Source: Loktanella sp. (GTDB lineage: Bacteria; Pseudomonadota; Alphaproteobacteria; Rhodobacterales; Rhodobacteraceae). Taken from it: a stretch of 13,545 bases of DNA. Below the pieces are notes generated by a model that ran no database searches, had not been told where the DNA came from, and was given only the letters and a program-made list of their open reading frames with translations. This document shows, piece after piece, positions 1 through 6,862 of this stretch (the stretch's first letter is position 1; every line of letters starts with the position of its first letter). The stretch spans positions 1 to 13,545 of the forward strand of contig PUNR01000147.1 in assembly GCA_003551805.1 (NCBI GenBank), written 5' to 3'. The position numbers were made by a program, and so were the translations under genes.

Positions 1-1243
1 ATTGCATCCTGTGCCGGGCCTGTCGGGGGCTGAAAACATGATGCTGGATCACGCCTATCCGCGCCGTTTCGGTCTGGTGGATTGGGCAAGTCTATACCGG
101 ATCACAGGCGATGCGCTGGCGCGGTTGGGGCTTTCGCGGCTTGATCCGCGCGCGCCGATGTCTACGTTGGGGGCAGGCGATCAGATGCTGGTGCGGATCG
201 CGGCCAGCCTGATCGGGGATGGTGCATGGCTTTACGTCATGGACGAACCCACGGCCGCCCTGACCACAGGTGAATCAGATCAATTATTCAAGGTGATCGG
301 CGAATTACTGGGGCAGGGCGCGGCGGTGCTTTATGTCTCGCACCGGATGGGCGAGGTGATGCGCCTTGCCCACCGGATCACCGTTTTGCGCGATGGCAAA
401 CATATCTCGACTCTGCCCAAGGCGGAAACAGACGAGGCGCGGGTGATTGTGGATATGACAGGGCGCACGCTTGACGGGTTGTTCGCCAGCCGCGCGGCAC
501 CCTTGGACGGGCCGGTGATCCTTCGGGCGCGCGATTTATCAGCTCCGGGCCTGACCCATGCGTCGTTCGATTTGCGGTCAGGTGAAATACTTGGGCTGGC
601 GGGGGGATCTGGCTCTGGCCGTGGCGCCTTGCTGCGGGCCGTTTTGGGCGATGGGCCGCGCAAGGGGGAATTGATGCTGGATGGCACGGCCGTCGGGCGC
701 AAACCATCGGCTGCGTGGGCGCAGGGCATCGCCTATGTCCCGCGCGAACGCCGCGCCGAAGGGCTGGTGATGCGCCGTGCGATCAGCGAAAACGTGGCTT
801 TGCCGCATCTGGCGGCACTGGCGAGGGGTGGGGTGTTTCTGAACGCGCCACGGCAACGCGCGCTGGCCCGCGATCTGGGCGAAAGGGTGCGGCTGAAATC
901 CGCATCGGTCAGCCAAAGCTGCGACGCCTTGTCAGGGGGCAACCAGCAAAAGGTGCTGTTTGCCCGTGCGCTGGCAGGGCAACCGAGGTTGCTGCTACTG
1001 GATGAACCCACACGCGGCGTCGATATCGGCGCTAGGTTCGATCTTTACCGCCTGATCCGGGGGTTGAGCGATGACGGCGTGGCGATCATCCTTGCCTCCT
1101 CCGACCTGCCGGAACTTTTGGGCCTATCAGACCGGATCGGCATTATGCGCGACGGTATTCTGGGTGATATCATCCCCGCCGCAGGGCTGGACGAGGCTGG
1201 ATTGCTGGCGCGGTTCTACCATCAACAAGAGGTAACGACATGA
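1..1243 (+). CDS. CUT2-family sugar ABC transporter, double ATP-binding protein (5' end outside window)
   Basis: This is the ATPase of a carbohydrate importer of the ribose/xylose/galactose (CUT2) type, acting on the cytoplasmic face of the inner membrane. The reading frame is open at the left edge; about 413 codons are visible against roughly 500 in the family, so the first Walker A lies outside. Numbering from base 2: domain 1 keeps a degenerate signature (LGAGDQ, 56-61), Walker B (YVMDEPTAAL, 78-87) and its switch His114. Domain 2 has a Walker A with Arg instead of Lys (GGSGSGRG, 201-208), signature LSGGNQQK (310-317), Walker B (LLLLDEPTRGVD, 330-341) and Ser-Ser where the switch His would be. 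A non-canonical second Walker A is, as I recall, usual in RbsA relatives, so this is not damage. The stop overlaps the permease start (ATGA). The substrate cannot be read from this part; no binding-protein gene is in view. Confidence 0.95.
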   Translation, partial: LHPVPGLSGAENMMLDHAYPRRFGLVDWASLYRITGDALARLGLSRLDPRAPMSTLGAGDQMLVRIAASLIGDGAWLYVMDEPTAALTTGESDQLFKVIGELLGQGAAVLYVSHRMGEVMRLAHRITVLRDGKHISTLPKAETDEARVIVDMTGRTLDGLFASRAAPLDGPVILRARDLSAPGLTHASFDLRSGEILGLAGGSGSGRGALLRAVLGDGPRKGELMLDGTAVGRKPSAAWAQGIAYVPRERRAEGLVMRRAISENVALPHLAALARGGVFLNAPRQRALARDLGERVRLKSASVSQSCDALSGGNQQKVLFARALAGQPRLLLLDEPTRGVDIGARFDLYRLIRGLSDDGVAIILASSDLPELLGLSDRIGIMRDGILGDIIPAAGLDEAGLLARFYHQQEVTT

Positions 1244-2202
1244 CAGGCGCTTTTCGCCGCTTTGGCGGATTGTTCGGGATGCTGGCGATCGTGGTGTTCT
1301 TCGCGGTGAACTTGCCCGATACCTTCCTGACCGCGCGCAACCTTTTGAACATCAGCCAGCAAATCAGCATGCTGGCGGTGGTGGCGGCCGCAATGACCGT
1401 GGTGATGGTGATGGGCGATTTTGATCTATCGGTGGGGGCCATGGCATCATTGTCTGGCGTCGTGGCGGCGGCATTGTTCGTGCAGGGCTGGTCTGTGCCA
1501 TCGGCGGTGACTGTCGCACTGCTGGTCGGGCTGATCGGCGGGTTGCTGAACGGCGTGCTGGTCAGCGTGATCGGGATCCTGCCCTTTGTGGCGACCTTGG
1601 CGACACTGACCGTGTTCAGCGGTTTTGCCTTTATCGTCAGTGGCGGGCGCACGATCTTTGGCCGCGATATTCCGGCCAGCTTCGGGGATTTCGCACGCTC
1701 TGGCCCGCAGATTGCCGAACTGGACGGGCGGGCGCTGATCCTGCCCAATCTGACCATAGTCGCGCTGCTGGTGGTGTTTGTGGTCTGGGTGGTGTTGGAA
1801 CAGACCACCTATGGCCGCAGGCTTTATGCCATCGGCGGCAATAAAGAGGCGGCGCGTCTGGCCGGTCTGCCCGTTGTGCTGCTGCGCTTTACGGCGTTTG
1901 CCTTTACCGGTGTCGGGGCGGCACTGGCGGGGTTGATGATCGCAAGCCGCGTCGCCTCTGCCAACCCGACGCAGGGTGACGGGCTGATGCTGACGGCGAT
2001 TGCGGCGGTATTTCTGGGCATGACCCTGACACGCGACGGCCAGCCACGGGTGCTGGCGACATTGGCAGGTGTGGCAGTGCTGGGGATACTGGACAACGGG
2101 CTGACGCAAATGCGGGTAGACAGCTATGTGCGGCAGGTCATGGTGGGCGCGATCATCCTGTTGTCGGTGGGATTAAGTGCGCTCAGCAGGCGGGGCAAGT
2201 AA
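1240..2202 (+). CDS. CUT2-family sugar ABC transporter permease (RbsC-like)
   Basis: This 320-residue inner-membrane protein forms the translocation channel for the preceding ATPase, probably as a homodimer as in the BPD_transp_2 family. It is almost entirely hydrophobic helices. Family hallmarks are GDFDLSVGAMASLSG near residues 59-73 (the usual G-D-LSVG motif), the cytoplasmic coupling segment GNKEAARLAGLPV near 205-217, and SANPTQGDGLMLTAIAAVFLG near 240-260. Its ATG overlaps the ATPase stop by 4 bases, which points to translational coupling. The stop codon lies inside the stem of a strong terminator, so this is the last gene of its operon. Length is normal for the family. Ribose, xylose, myo-inositol and other sugars or polyols are all possible substrates. 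Confidence 0.95.
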   Translation: MTGAFRRFGGLFGMLAIVVFFAVNLPDTFLTARNLLNISQQISMLAVVAAAMTVVMVMGDFDLSVGAMASLSGVVAAALFVQGWSVPSAVTVALLVGLIGGLLNGVLVSVIGILPFVATLATLTVFSGFAFIVSGGRTIFGRDIPASFGDFARSGPQIAELDGRALILPNLTIVALLVVFVVWVVLEQTTYGRRLYAIGGNKEAARLAGLPVVLLRFTAFAFTGVGAALAGLMIASRVASANPTQGDGLMLTAIAAVFLGMTLTRDGQPRVLATLAGVAVLGILDNGLTQMRVDSYVRQVMVGAIILLSVGLSALSRRGK

Positions 2203-2224
2203 GGTGGGTCTGCACCCACCTTAC
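2199..2224. terminator. Shared hairpin terminator between convergent genes
   Basis: An 11-bp perfect stem (2199-2209 with 2214-2224; GTAAGGTGGGT against ACCCACCTTAC) closes a CTGC loop. The permease stop TAA (2200-2202) is part of the left arm. The minus-strand fasciclin gene ends 11 bases beyond, at 2235, so the same hairpin can end transcription from both sides. Neither side has a long T run (CCGGTTTC on the plus strand). Confidence 0.8.
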
Positions 2225-2234
2225 CCGGTTTCTA

Positions 2235-3323
2235 TCAACGCGGCAGCAAGACACCGTCCACGACATGGATCACGCCGTTGGACTGGTTCACATCCGCGAT
2301 GCTGACGCGGTAAGCATTGCCGCTTTCATCAAAGATAAAGACCGCACCCGATGGCCGCACCTGCGCGGACAGCGCTGCACCGGACACAGTGTTGAAGTGG
2401 AAGAACCCGTCAGACGACGCACGTGCCTGCCGTGTCAGTTCCGCAGCCGAAATATTGCCCGCCACAACATGGCTGGTCAGTACCTTGACCAAAGTATCGC
2501 GGTTTTCTTCCATCAGCAGGGTGTCGACCGTGCCTTCGGGCAGGGCGTCAAAGGCGGCGTTGGTGGGGGCGAAAACGGTGAAAGGACCCTCGGATTGCAG
2601 CGTATCCACCAGACCGGCGGCTTGCACGGCGGCAACCAGCGTGGTGTGATCGGCAGAGTTGACCGCGTTTTCAACGATATTGCGATCTGCGAACATCGGC
2701 GCACCGCCGACCATCGGATTGTTGCCGGCATCCATCGCATCGGGCGTGGCTGCGGCTTCTTCGGCGGGGGCGGCGGCAGGCAGCAGCACTGTGTCAATCA
2801 CATGGATCACGCCGTTGGATTGCATCACATCGGCAATGGTCACGGTGGCAACGCCGCCGGTTTCATCTGTCAGGGTGATCATATCGCCATTGGCACGCGC
2901 TTCGAGCACGCATCCGCCCAGCGTTTCCACGCGATGCACACCGCTACCGTCCGAGATCATGCCCGCGATGATGTCCGAGGTCGCTTGCGCACCCAGCACA
3001 TGGCAGGTCAGCACTTGGGTCAACGCGTCGATGTTTTCGGGCATCAGCAGGGTTTCGACCGTGCCTTCGGGCAGGGCGGCAAAAGCAGCGTTCACGGGGG
3101 CGAAGACGGTAAAGGGGCCTTCGGATTGCAATGTATCGACCAGACCGGCGGCCTGCACGGCGGCAACCAGCGTGGTGTGATCTGCGGAATTGACCGCATT
3201 TTCCACAATGTTGCGATCTGCGAACATGGCGGCACCGCCGACCATCGGGTTATCCTGTGCAAAAGCGCTGCCTGCGGCCAGAATTGTGGCGGTCATCAAA
3301 GCTGTGCGAAGTTTGTGTGTCAT
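2235..3323 (-). CDS. Secreted protein with two fasciclin (FAS1) domains
   Basis: This 362-residue exported protein carries two FAS1 domains, a fold linked to adhesion and cell-surface functions; the ligand is unknown. The start at 3323 is chosen because AGGAG lies 7 bases upstream and a clean signal peptide follows (hydrophobic core to residue 20, cleavage after AFA, 20-22). The frame is open 28 codons further, but that stretch is basic and unlike a leader. FAS1-1 spans about 33-183 and FAS1-2 about 210-361, joined by an Ala/Pro/Glu-rich linker (184-200). Each has the FAS1 hallmarks: TVFAP-NAAF in the first half and (T/S)IADV-QSNGVIHV-D-VLLP at the end. Residues 25-94 and 202-271 are nearly identical while the second halves differ strongly. 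Only domain 1 has cysteines (107 and 138), a plausible disulfide. The gene is monocistronic, convergent with the sugar permease and divergent from the hydrolase. Confidence 0.93.
   Translation of the reverse strand: MTHKLRTALMTATILAAGSAFAQDNPMVGGAAMFADRNIVENAVNSADHTTLVAAVQAAGLVDTLQSEGPFTVFAPVNAAFAALPEGTVETLLMPENIDALTQVLTCHVLGAQATSDIIAGMISDGSGVHRVETLGGCVLEARANGDMITLTDETGGVATVTIADVMQSNGVIHVIDTVLLPAAAPAEEAAATPDAMDAGNNPMVGGAPMFADRNIVENAVNSADHTTLVAAVQAAGLVDTLQSEGPFTVFAPTNAAFDALPEGTVDTLLMEENRDTLVKVLTSHVVAGNISAAELTRQARASSDGFFHFNTVSGAALSAQVRPSGAVFIFDESGNAYRVSIADVNQSNGVIHVVDGVLLPR
2511..2720 (-). repeat. Internal repeat, copy in FAS1 domain 2
   Basis: This 210-base segment encodes residues 202-271 of the fasciclin protein and matches the segment 531 bases to the right. 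The two encode 66 identical residues out of 70 (differences are Ala/Pro, Val/Thr, Ala/Asp and Glu/Asp). Many third-codon positions differ, so the copies are not recent at the DNA level. Confidence 0.85.
3042..3251 (-). repeat. Internal repeat, copy in FAS1 domain 1
   Basis: This is the partner of the 2511-2720 segment, encoding residues 25-94 of the same protein. Similarity falls away sharply on its left side, where domain 1 runs into a half that shares only scattered residues with domain 2. Confidence 0.85.
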
Positions 3324-3477
3324 GGTGGTTCTCCTCTCGCCGCCGGAATTGGCGGTATGGGCAGAGTTACGGGGTGACCGCCGGGATAGTTTCACCCAAG
3401 GTGACAATCGCAGGGTCTTGCCTGTCGCGGGACAAGCTGAAAAACTGCACGACGACCAGACGTGAAAGGGCCCTGCC
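3324..3477. other. Divergent intergenic region between FAS1 and hydrolase genes
   Basis: This 154-base region must hold the promoters of two divergent genes. I see no convincing -35/-10 pair for either. It contains a short inverted repeat TCACC-CAA-GGTGA (3392-3404) and another GGTGACC at 3373-3379, which could be an operator but are short enough to be chance. Confidence 0.4.
3331..3335 (-). promoter_or_regulatory. Ribosome binding site deciding the FAS1 start
   Basis: On the minus strand this reads AGGAG within GAGAGGAGAA, 7 bases before the ATG at 3323. It supports that start over the upstream in-frame ATG at 3407. A 5-bp inverted repeat (3340-3344 with 3351-3355) lies just upstream of it in the same transcript. 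Confidence 0.75.
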
Positions 3478-3993
3478 GTGCTGCATGACGTGATCCGCTA
3501 CCGCGCGCTTTTGGGATTGCTGGGCCTTATGGGTCTGGGGGCCTGTGCTTCGCCATCTTCATTTGCGCCACGCTCTGGCGAGGTGGATTGCATGGCCCGC
3601 GCGATGTATTTTGAATCTTTCCGGTCCAGCCGCGACGGTCTGGTTGCAGTGGGCAGCGTGGTGATGAACCGCGTGGAATCGCCCGCCTATCCCAATACGG
3701 TCTGCGGTGTCGTATCTCAGAAAAACCAGTTCGCCCCCGGCGTCATGACCCGCCCGATGCAAAGCCAAAGCGCGCCGATGGTGCGCGCCACGGCGCAATC
3801 GGTATTGGGCGGCGAAAGGCATCCGCATGTCGGCAATGCGCAATTTTTCCATGCCGCGACCTATCGGGCAGGGTTCAACAACATGCATTATGTGGTGACG
3901 ACAGGCGGCAATGCCTTTTACGAACGCCGCCGCCCGGAACAGGTGACCAACCCCACCCCTTTGTCCCCGGTCGAAGGGATCACGGGCCGGTAA
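3478..3993 (+). CDS. Putative cell wall hydrolase, SleB-like (Hydrolase_2 family), lipoprotein
   Basis: This 171-residue protein is probably a peptidoglycan hydrolase of the SleB/CwlJ type. The N-terminus has a hydrophobic segment (10-22) ending in a lipobox LGAC (20-23), so Cys23 is predicted to be lipidated and the protein held on a periplasmic membrane face. The catalytic domain follows with CMARAMYFESF (38-48), in which Glu46 matches the expected catalytic acid of the family, MNRVESPAYPNTVCGVV (63-79), QKNQFAPG (81-88), and the C-terminal FFHAATYR (123-130) and TGGNAFYER (142-150). The start is the GTG at 3478, with GAAAGGG 7 bases upstream; the GTG at 3490 is an alternative. Two further cysteines (38, 76) could form a disulfide. 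It is a single gene, with 280 bases before the exporter start. The family call is from motif memory; the exact bond cut is not known. Confidence 0.85.
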   Translation: MLHDVIRYRALLGLLGLMGLGACASPSSFAPRSGEVDCMARAMYFESFRSSRDGLVAVGSVVMNRVESPAYPNTVCGVVSQKNQFAPGVMTRPMQSQSAPMVRATAQSVLGGERHPHVGNAQFFHAATYRAGFNNMHYVVTTGGNAFYERRRPEQVTNPTPLSPVEGITGR

Positions 3994-4050
3994 CTATTGC
4001 CGATCGGCCGGCTGGGTTCGCATAGCTACGATGATGCGCCAAAAATAGGC

Positions 4051-4079
4051 TTGACGAATACAACCGCAAGCGGCTACGC
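4051..4079 (+). promoter_or_regulatory. Candidate sigma-70 promoter for the exporter leader
   Basis: TTGACG (4051-4056) is followed after 17 bases by CTACGC (4074-4079), a strong -35 with a weak -10, as is common in alphaproteobacteria. A start near 4086 would leave about 30 bases before the small upstream ORF. The -10 match is poor. Confidence 0.45.
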
Positions 4080-4116
4080 AAATCGCATCGCAACTTTTTG
4101 TCGCAGGAGGACGCAT

Positions 4117-4176
4117 ATGACTATCGCTGATCGCTTCCTCTTTGGACGCTACCGTATGGCTGCGCCCATCGCCTGA
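4117..4176 (+). CDS. Short upstream ORF, candidate leader peptide (19 aa)
   Basis: An ATG at 4117 sits 6 bases after a perfect AGGAGG (4105-4110), the best ribosome site in this part of the window. It opens a 19-codon frame, MTIADRFLFGRYRMAAPIA, ended by TGA at 4174-4176. I recognise no homologue. The peptide is basic and contains Arg-Tyr-Arg (11-13), which fits the Arg/Lys-X-Arg/Lys pattern known to arrest ribosomes in the presence of macrolides in leader peptides such as ErmDL. It is followed by a terminator-like hairpin and then by the exporter, whose own ribosome site is poor. This is the layout of a leader peptide controlling a downstream gene. It may instead be a small independent protein or a chance ORF. 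The strong Shine-Dalgarno is seen directly; the regulatory role is inference. Confidence 0.5.
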   Translation: MTIADRFLFGRYRMAAPIA

Positions 4177-4214
4177 CAGGCTGCGGCGCGCGCGCCACGC
4201 CTTTGTTGCCCTTC

Positions 4215-4233
4215 GGTCCGAAACGGACCTTTT
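4215..4233 (+). terminator. Terminator-like hairpin in exporter leader (candidate attenuator)
   Basis: GGTCCG (4215-4220), AAA, CGGACC (4224-4229) form a 6-bp GC-rich stem followed at once by TTTT (4230-4233). It lies after the 19-codon ORF and before the exporter start, so if it works as an intrinsic terminator it would cut transcription before the exporter. The stem and T run are both short. Confidence 0.45.
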
Positions 4234-4255
4234 CCAAATTCCAACCACAAGGCAT

Positions 4256-4268
4256 AGCCCGCCGGGCT
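4256..4268 (+). promoter_or_regulatory. Small hairpin abutting the exporter start codon
   Basis: AGCCC (4256-4260), GCC, GGGCT (4264-4268) form a 5-bp stem ending 5 bases before the ATG at 4274. The GGG in its right arm is the only Shine-Dalgarno-like stretch nearby, so folding could hide the ribosome site. It is short and may be chance. Confidence 0.35.
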
Positions 4269-4273
4269 GTGAG

Positions 4274-6037
4274 ATGGTAATGTCCCTTTTTGCAACCAAT
4301 GGCGCCTTTGCGCGCGTCTTTTCCTTTACTTTCGCCCTGTGGCTGCGGCGGCGCGGCTTGCTGGCGTTAATCGTCACGACTGTTCTGATCTCGACCGGGG
4401 CCGATGTCGCAGTGCCGGTCATCACCGGGCGGCTGGTTGATGCCGTGGCGGGCGGGCAATCGCCGTGGTCGTTGTTCGCGGTGTTGCTGGTGGCAGGTCT
4501 GGTATCAGTCGGCGCCAAGATCATGAGCTATTTCCTGATCATCGCCCTGACCATCCCCACCATGCGCAGCGCCGAAACCGAGGCTTTTGCCCATGTCCAG
4601 CGCCTGCCTGCAGACTGGCACGCCAATGCCTTTGCCGGATCGACCGTGCGCAAGATCACCCGCGGCGCTTGGGCGTTGGATGATATGGCGGACCTTTTGT
4701 TTCTCGCGCTGTTGCCGTCACTGCTGATCCTGCTTGGCACGATCGGCACATTAACCGCCTTCCGCTGGGAGGTGGGTCTGGTGGCGGGTTTCGGTGCGGT
4801 GCTGTTTCTGGCCCTGTCGCTGACGTTAACCTTGTTCTGGGTCGCGCCTGCGGCACGGCTGGCCAATGCACAGGACAGCCGCGTGTCCGGGGCGCTGGCG
4901 GATGCGATCACGTCCAATTCCGTGGTGCGCGCCTATGCCGGTGAAGCGCGCGAAGATGCGCGTCTGGACCGTGTCATCGACAAATGGGCGCATCGCACGC
5001 GGCGCACATGGCGGCGCGGCACATGGTCGGGTCTGACGCAGGATGGCACGATCTGGGCGCTGCGGGCTTCGGTGCTGGGCGGTGCGCTCTTTGCCTATTC
5101 TCGCGGGCTGGCCAACGCGGGCGAAATTGCCTTTGTCGTATCCGCATTGGGGATGCTCGATGGTTATCTGCGCCAGATGGGCAACCATGTGCGCAGCCTG
5201 CAACAGGCCGTCAACGATGCCGAGGAACTGGTCGATCTGATGCACGCCAGCCCCGAACAATCGGTAGTCAAAGCCCCTGCCCTTACCTTGCCAGCGCGCG
5301 CGGCCTCGCTCGCGTTTGAGCATGTGCATTACGGCTATGCAGGGGCGGCGACGCCTTTGTTCACCGATCTGCATGTCGCCATTCCCGCAGGCCAAAAGGT
5401 CGGTCTGGTGGGGCGGTCCGGTTCGGGCAAGACCACCTTTGTCAAGCTGATCCAGCGGATCCATGAGGTGACAGGCGGTGCCATCACCTTGGGCGGGGTC
5501 GATCTGCAACATGTGCCTTTGGCCGAATTGCGCGCCCATATCGCGCTGGTGCCACAGGATCCGGTGCTGTTTCACCGCTCGCTTGCGGAAAACATCGCCT
5601 ATGCCCGCCCCGGTGCGACCATGGCCGAGATTGAAGAGGCCGCCGCCCGTGCCGGTGCCGCCGATTTCATCGCGCGGATGCCCAAAGGTTTCGGCACATT
5701 GGTCGGGGAACGCGGCGTGAAACTGTCGGGTGGCGAACGCCAAAGGGTCGCAATCGCCCGCGCCTTTTTGTCGGATGCGCCGGTGCTGATCATGGACGAG
5801 GCGACATCATCGCTTGATTCCGAGGCCGAGGCGAAAGTCGCCGAAGCCGCCGAACGCCTGATGGAAGGCCGCACCACGCTGGTCATCGCGCACCGGTTGG
5901 CGACGGTGGAACGGATGGACCGGATTTTGGTGTTCGATGCCGGACGGATCGTCGAGGATGGCACGCCTGCGGACTTGCTGGCGCAGCGCGACGGGCTTTA
6001 CCGCGCGTTGCGTGCGCGGCAGACCTTGGCCGGCTGA
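4274..6037 (+). CDS. ABC exporter, fused transmembrane and ATPase domains (MsbA/MdlB type)
   Basis: This is a half-transporter that would dimerise in the inner membrane and export a lipid, drug or peptide using ATP. Counting from ATG 4274 (587 residues), the membrane domain covers about 1-335 with hydrophobic helices near 28-43, 66-92, 141-160 and 166-190. The ATPase domain has Walker A GRSGSGKTT (380-388), Q-loop Gln428, signature LSGGERQ (484-490), Walker B VLIMDEATSSLDS with Asp508/Glu509, and switch His540; all key residues are present. The frame is open back to a TTG at 4142, but those 44 codons cover the leader hairpin and look non-coding. ATG 4280 is an alternative start, with GAG 6 bases upstream. 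No partner gene lies beside it, so a homodimer is likely. The substrate cannot be inferred. Its expression may be controlled by the leader ORF and hairpins upstream. Confidence 0.93.
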   Translation: MVMSLFATNGAFARVFSFTFALWLRRRGLLALIVTTVLISTGADVAVPVITGRLVDAVAGGQSPWSLFAVLLVAGLVSVGAKIMSYFLIIALTIPTMRSAETEAFAHVQRLPADWHANAFAGSTVRKITRGAWALDDMADLLFLALLPSLLILLGTIGTLTAFRWEVGLVAGFGAVLFLALSLTLTLFWVAPAARLANAQDSRVSGALADAITSNSVVRAYAGEAREDARLDRVIDKWAHRTRRTWRRGTWSGLTQDGTIWALRASVLGGALFAYSRGLANAGEIAFVVSALGMLDGYLRQMGNHVRSLQQAVNDAEELVDLMHASPEQSVVKAPALTLPARAASLAFEHVHYGYAGAATPLFTDLHVAIPAGQKVGLVGRSGSGKTTFVKLIQRIHEVTGGAITLGGVDLQHVPLAELRAHIALVPQDPVLFHRSLAENIAYARPGATMAEIEEAAARAGAADFIARMPKGFGTLVGERGVKLSGGERQRVAIARAFLSDAPVLIMDEATSSLDSEAEAKVAEAAERLMEGRTTLVIAHRLATVERMDRILVFDAGRIVEDGTPADLLAQRDGLYRALRARQTLAG

Positions 6038-6044
6038 ACTGGCT

Positions 6045-6076
6045 GGCATCGCGTTGCATGTCCGTAACGCGATGCC
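6045..6076 (+). terminator. Hairpin after the ABC exporter, probable terminator
   Basis: An 11-bp perfect inverted repeat, GGCATCGCGTT (6045-6055) with AACGCGATGCC (6066-6076), separated by 10 bases, begins 7 bases after the exporter stop. There is no real T run (TGTTCCC follows), so it may be a 3'-end stabilising hairpin or a Rho-type end. Confidence 0.65.
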
Positions 6077-6095
6077 TGTTCCCGAATATTCCGGT

Positions 6096-6124
6096 TTGCG
6101 GTCGCTCGATCCGAAGGGAATACG
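6096..6124 (+). promoter_or_regulatory. Weak candidate promoter for the regulator-kinase operon
   Basis: TTGCGG (6096-6101) and AATACG (6119-6124) are separated by 17 bases. They lie between the exporter's terminal hairpin and the regulator gene, where a promoter is expected. The match is modest, and no Shine-Dalgarno is visible before the regulator start. Confidence 0.3.
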
Positions 6125-6181
6125 GCGGGGCCTGATTGAATCCATCTTTACTCGGTGGTCGTCATGGTCTCAACATTCACG

Positions 6182-6862
6182 ATGAAAGTTCTGCTGGTTG
6201 AAGACAATTGCGACATCGGTGAAGCTGTCGAAAAGCGCCTGCGCGCGGCAGGCCACCTTGTGTCGTGGAACAAGGACGGGCGCGATGTCGATCAGGCCCT
6301 TGAAGATGGCGATGTTGATGCGGTCATCCTTGATCTGACCTTGCCTGAAGCAGATGGCATGACGATCCTGCGTCAAATCCGGCGGCGGTGGCGCGATCTT
6401 CCGGTGCTGGTCATCACCGCCAAGGCCGAGATTGACGACAAGGTCAGCCTTCTGGATTTTGGCGCTGATGATTATCTGGTCAAACCCTTTGACATGCGCG
6501 AACTGGAAGCGCGGCTGCGCGCGCTGGTGCGGCGACCGACAGGGCATTTCACATCTGTCTTGCATCTGGGCGATCTGGAGCTTGATCCCGGTGGCCGGGT
6601 CGTGACGCTGGCAGGCCGTGTGGTTGATCTGGGGCGGCGGGAATTTGGCCTGCTCGAGGCTTTGATGGCGCAGGCAGGCCGCGTTGTGACGCGTGAAAGG
6701 CTGATGTCGCGGTTGTCGGATCTGGAAGACGGTGGATCGGAGAACGCGCTTGAATTGCTGGTGTCGCGCTTGCGGCGCAAGATTGCCGGTAGCGCGGCAG
6801 AGGTCGTGACGGTGCGGGGCGTGGGATATCTGGTGCGGATGGTGCAGGATGCGCAAGGCTAG
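6182..6862 (+). CDS. tctD: OmpR/PhoB-family response regulator (TctD-like)
   Basis: This 226-residue cytoplasmic DNA-binding regulator is the partner of the following kinase. The receiver domain (1-115) has the acidic pair Glu7-Asp8, phospho-acceptor Asp51 (VILDLTLPEADG), Thr79 and Lys101 (YLVKPF). The winged-helix effector domain (about 125-222) ends with the typical VSRLRRKI and RGVGYLVRM. The start at 6182 is chosen because the receiver fold begins at once (MKVLLVEDN); in-frame ATG 6164 and GTG 6155 are possible, and none has a clear ribosome site, so a leaderless or weakly translated start is possible. Its end overlaps the kinase start by 14 bases. The tctD name rests on the neighbouring TctE-type kinase and the tctCBA transporter. 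The 11-bp-spaced direct repeats before tctC are its likely target. Confidence 0.93.
   Translation: MKVLLVEDNCDIGEAVEKRLRAAGHLVSWNKDGRDVDQALEDGDVDAVILDLTLPEADGMTILRQIRRRWRDLPVLVITAKAEIDDKVSLLDFGADDYLVKPFDMRELEARLRALVRRPTGHFTSVLHLGDLELDPGGRVVTLAGRVVDLGRREFGLLEALMAQAGRVVTRERLMSRLSDLEDGGSENALELLVSRLRRKIAGSAAEVVTVRGVGYLVRMVQDAQG

Noticed and set aside
601..640. Arg in place of Lys in the second Walker A of the sugar ATPase, considered as inactivation
   Set aside because: A degenerate second nucleotide site is, to my knowledge, the norm in RbsA/XylG-type ATPases, and all other motifs are intact.
331..1011. Minus-strand frames opposite the sugar ATPase, and similar antisense frames opposite the other genes
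   Set aside because: They are composition-driven shadows of well-supported genes: no ribosome sites, no recognisable domains, Arg/Pro/Ser-rich translations.
2265..3377. Long plus-strand open frame (370 codons) opposite the FAS1 gene
   Set aside because: It is antisense to a clear FAS1 protein with signal peptide and ribosome site. Its length reflects the GC-rich codon use of that gene and its internal repeat; the translation is His/Gly/Arg-rich with no domain.
3392..3404. Inverted repeat TCACC-CAA-GGTGA, considered as an operator
   Set aside because: Five-base arms are expected by chance in a window this size, and no regulator gene lies beside it.
3999..4008. Palindrome GCCGATCGGC after the hydrolase gene, considered as a terminator
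   Set aside because: It has no loop and no T run; the best alternative stem with the end of the gene is only 5 bp. It was not strong enough to annotate.
4185..4196. GC-rich 12-base palindrome GGCGCGCGCGCC in the exporter leader
   Set aside because: It has no loop and such runs are common in high-GC DNA; I could not tie it to a protein or a role.
4142..4273. N-terminal extension of the ABC exporter from a TTG at 4142
   Set aside because: The 44 extra codons have no ribosome site, run through the terminator-like hairpin, and add a polar Arg-rich stretch not expected before the first helix of an exporter.
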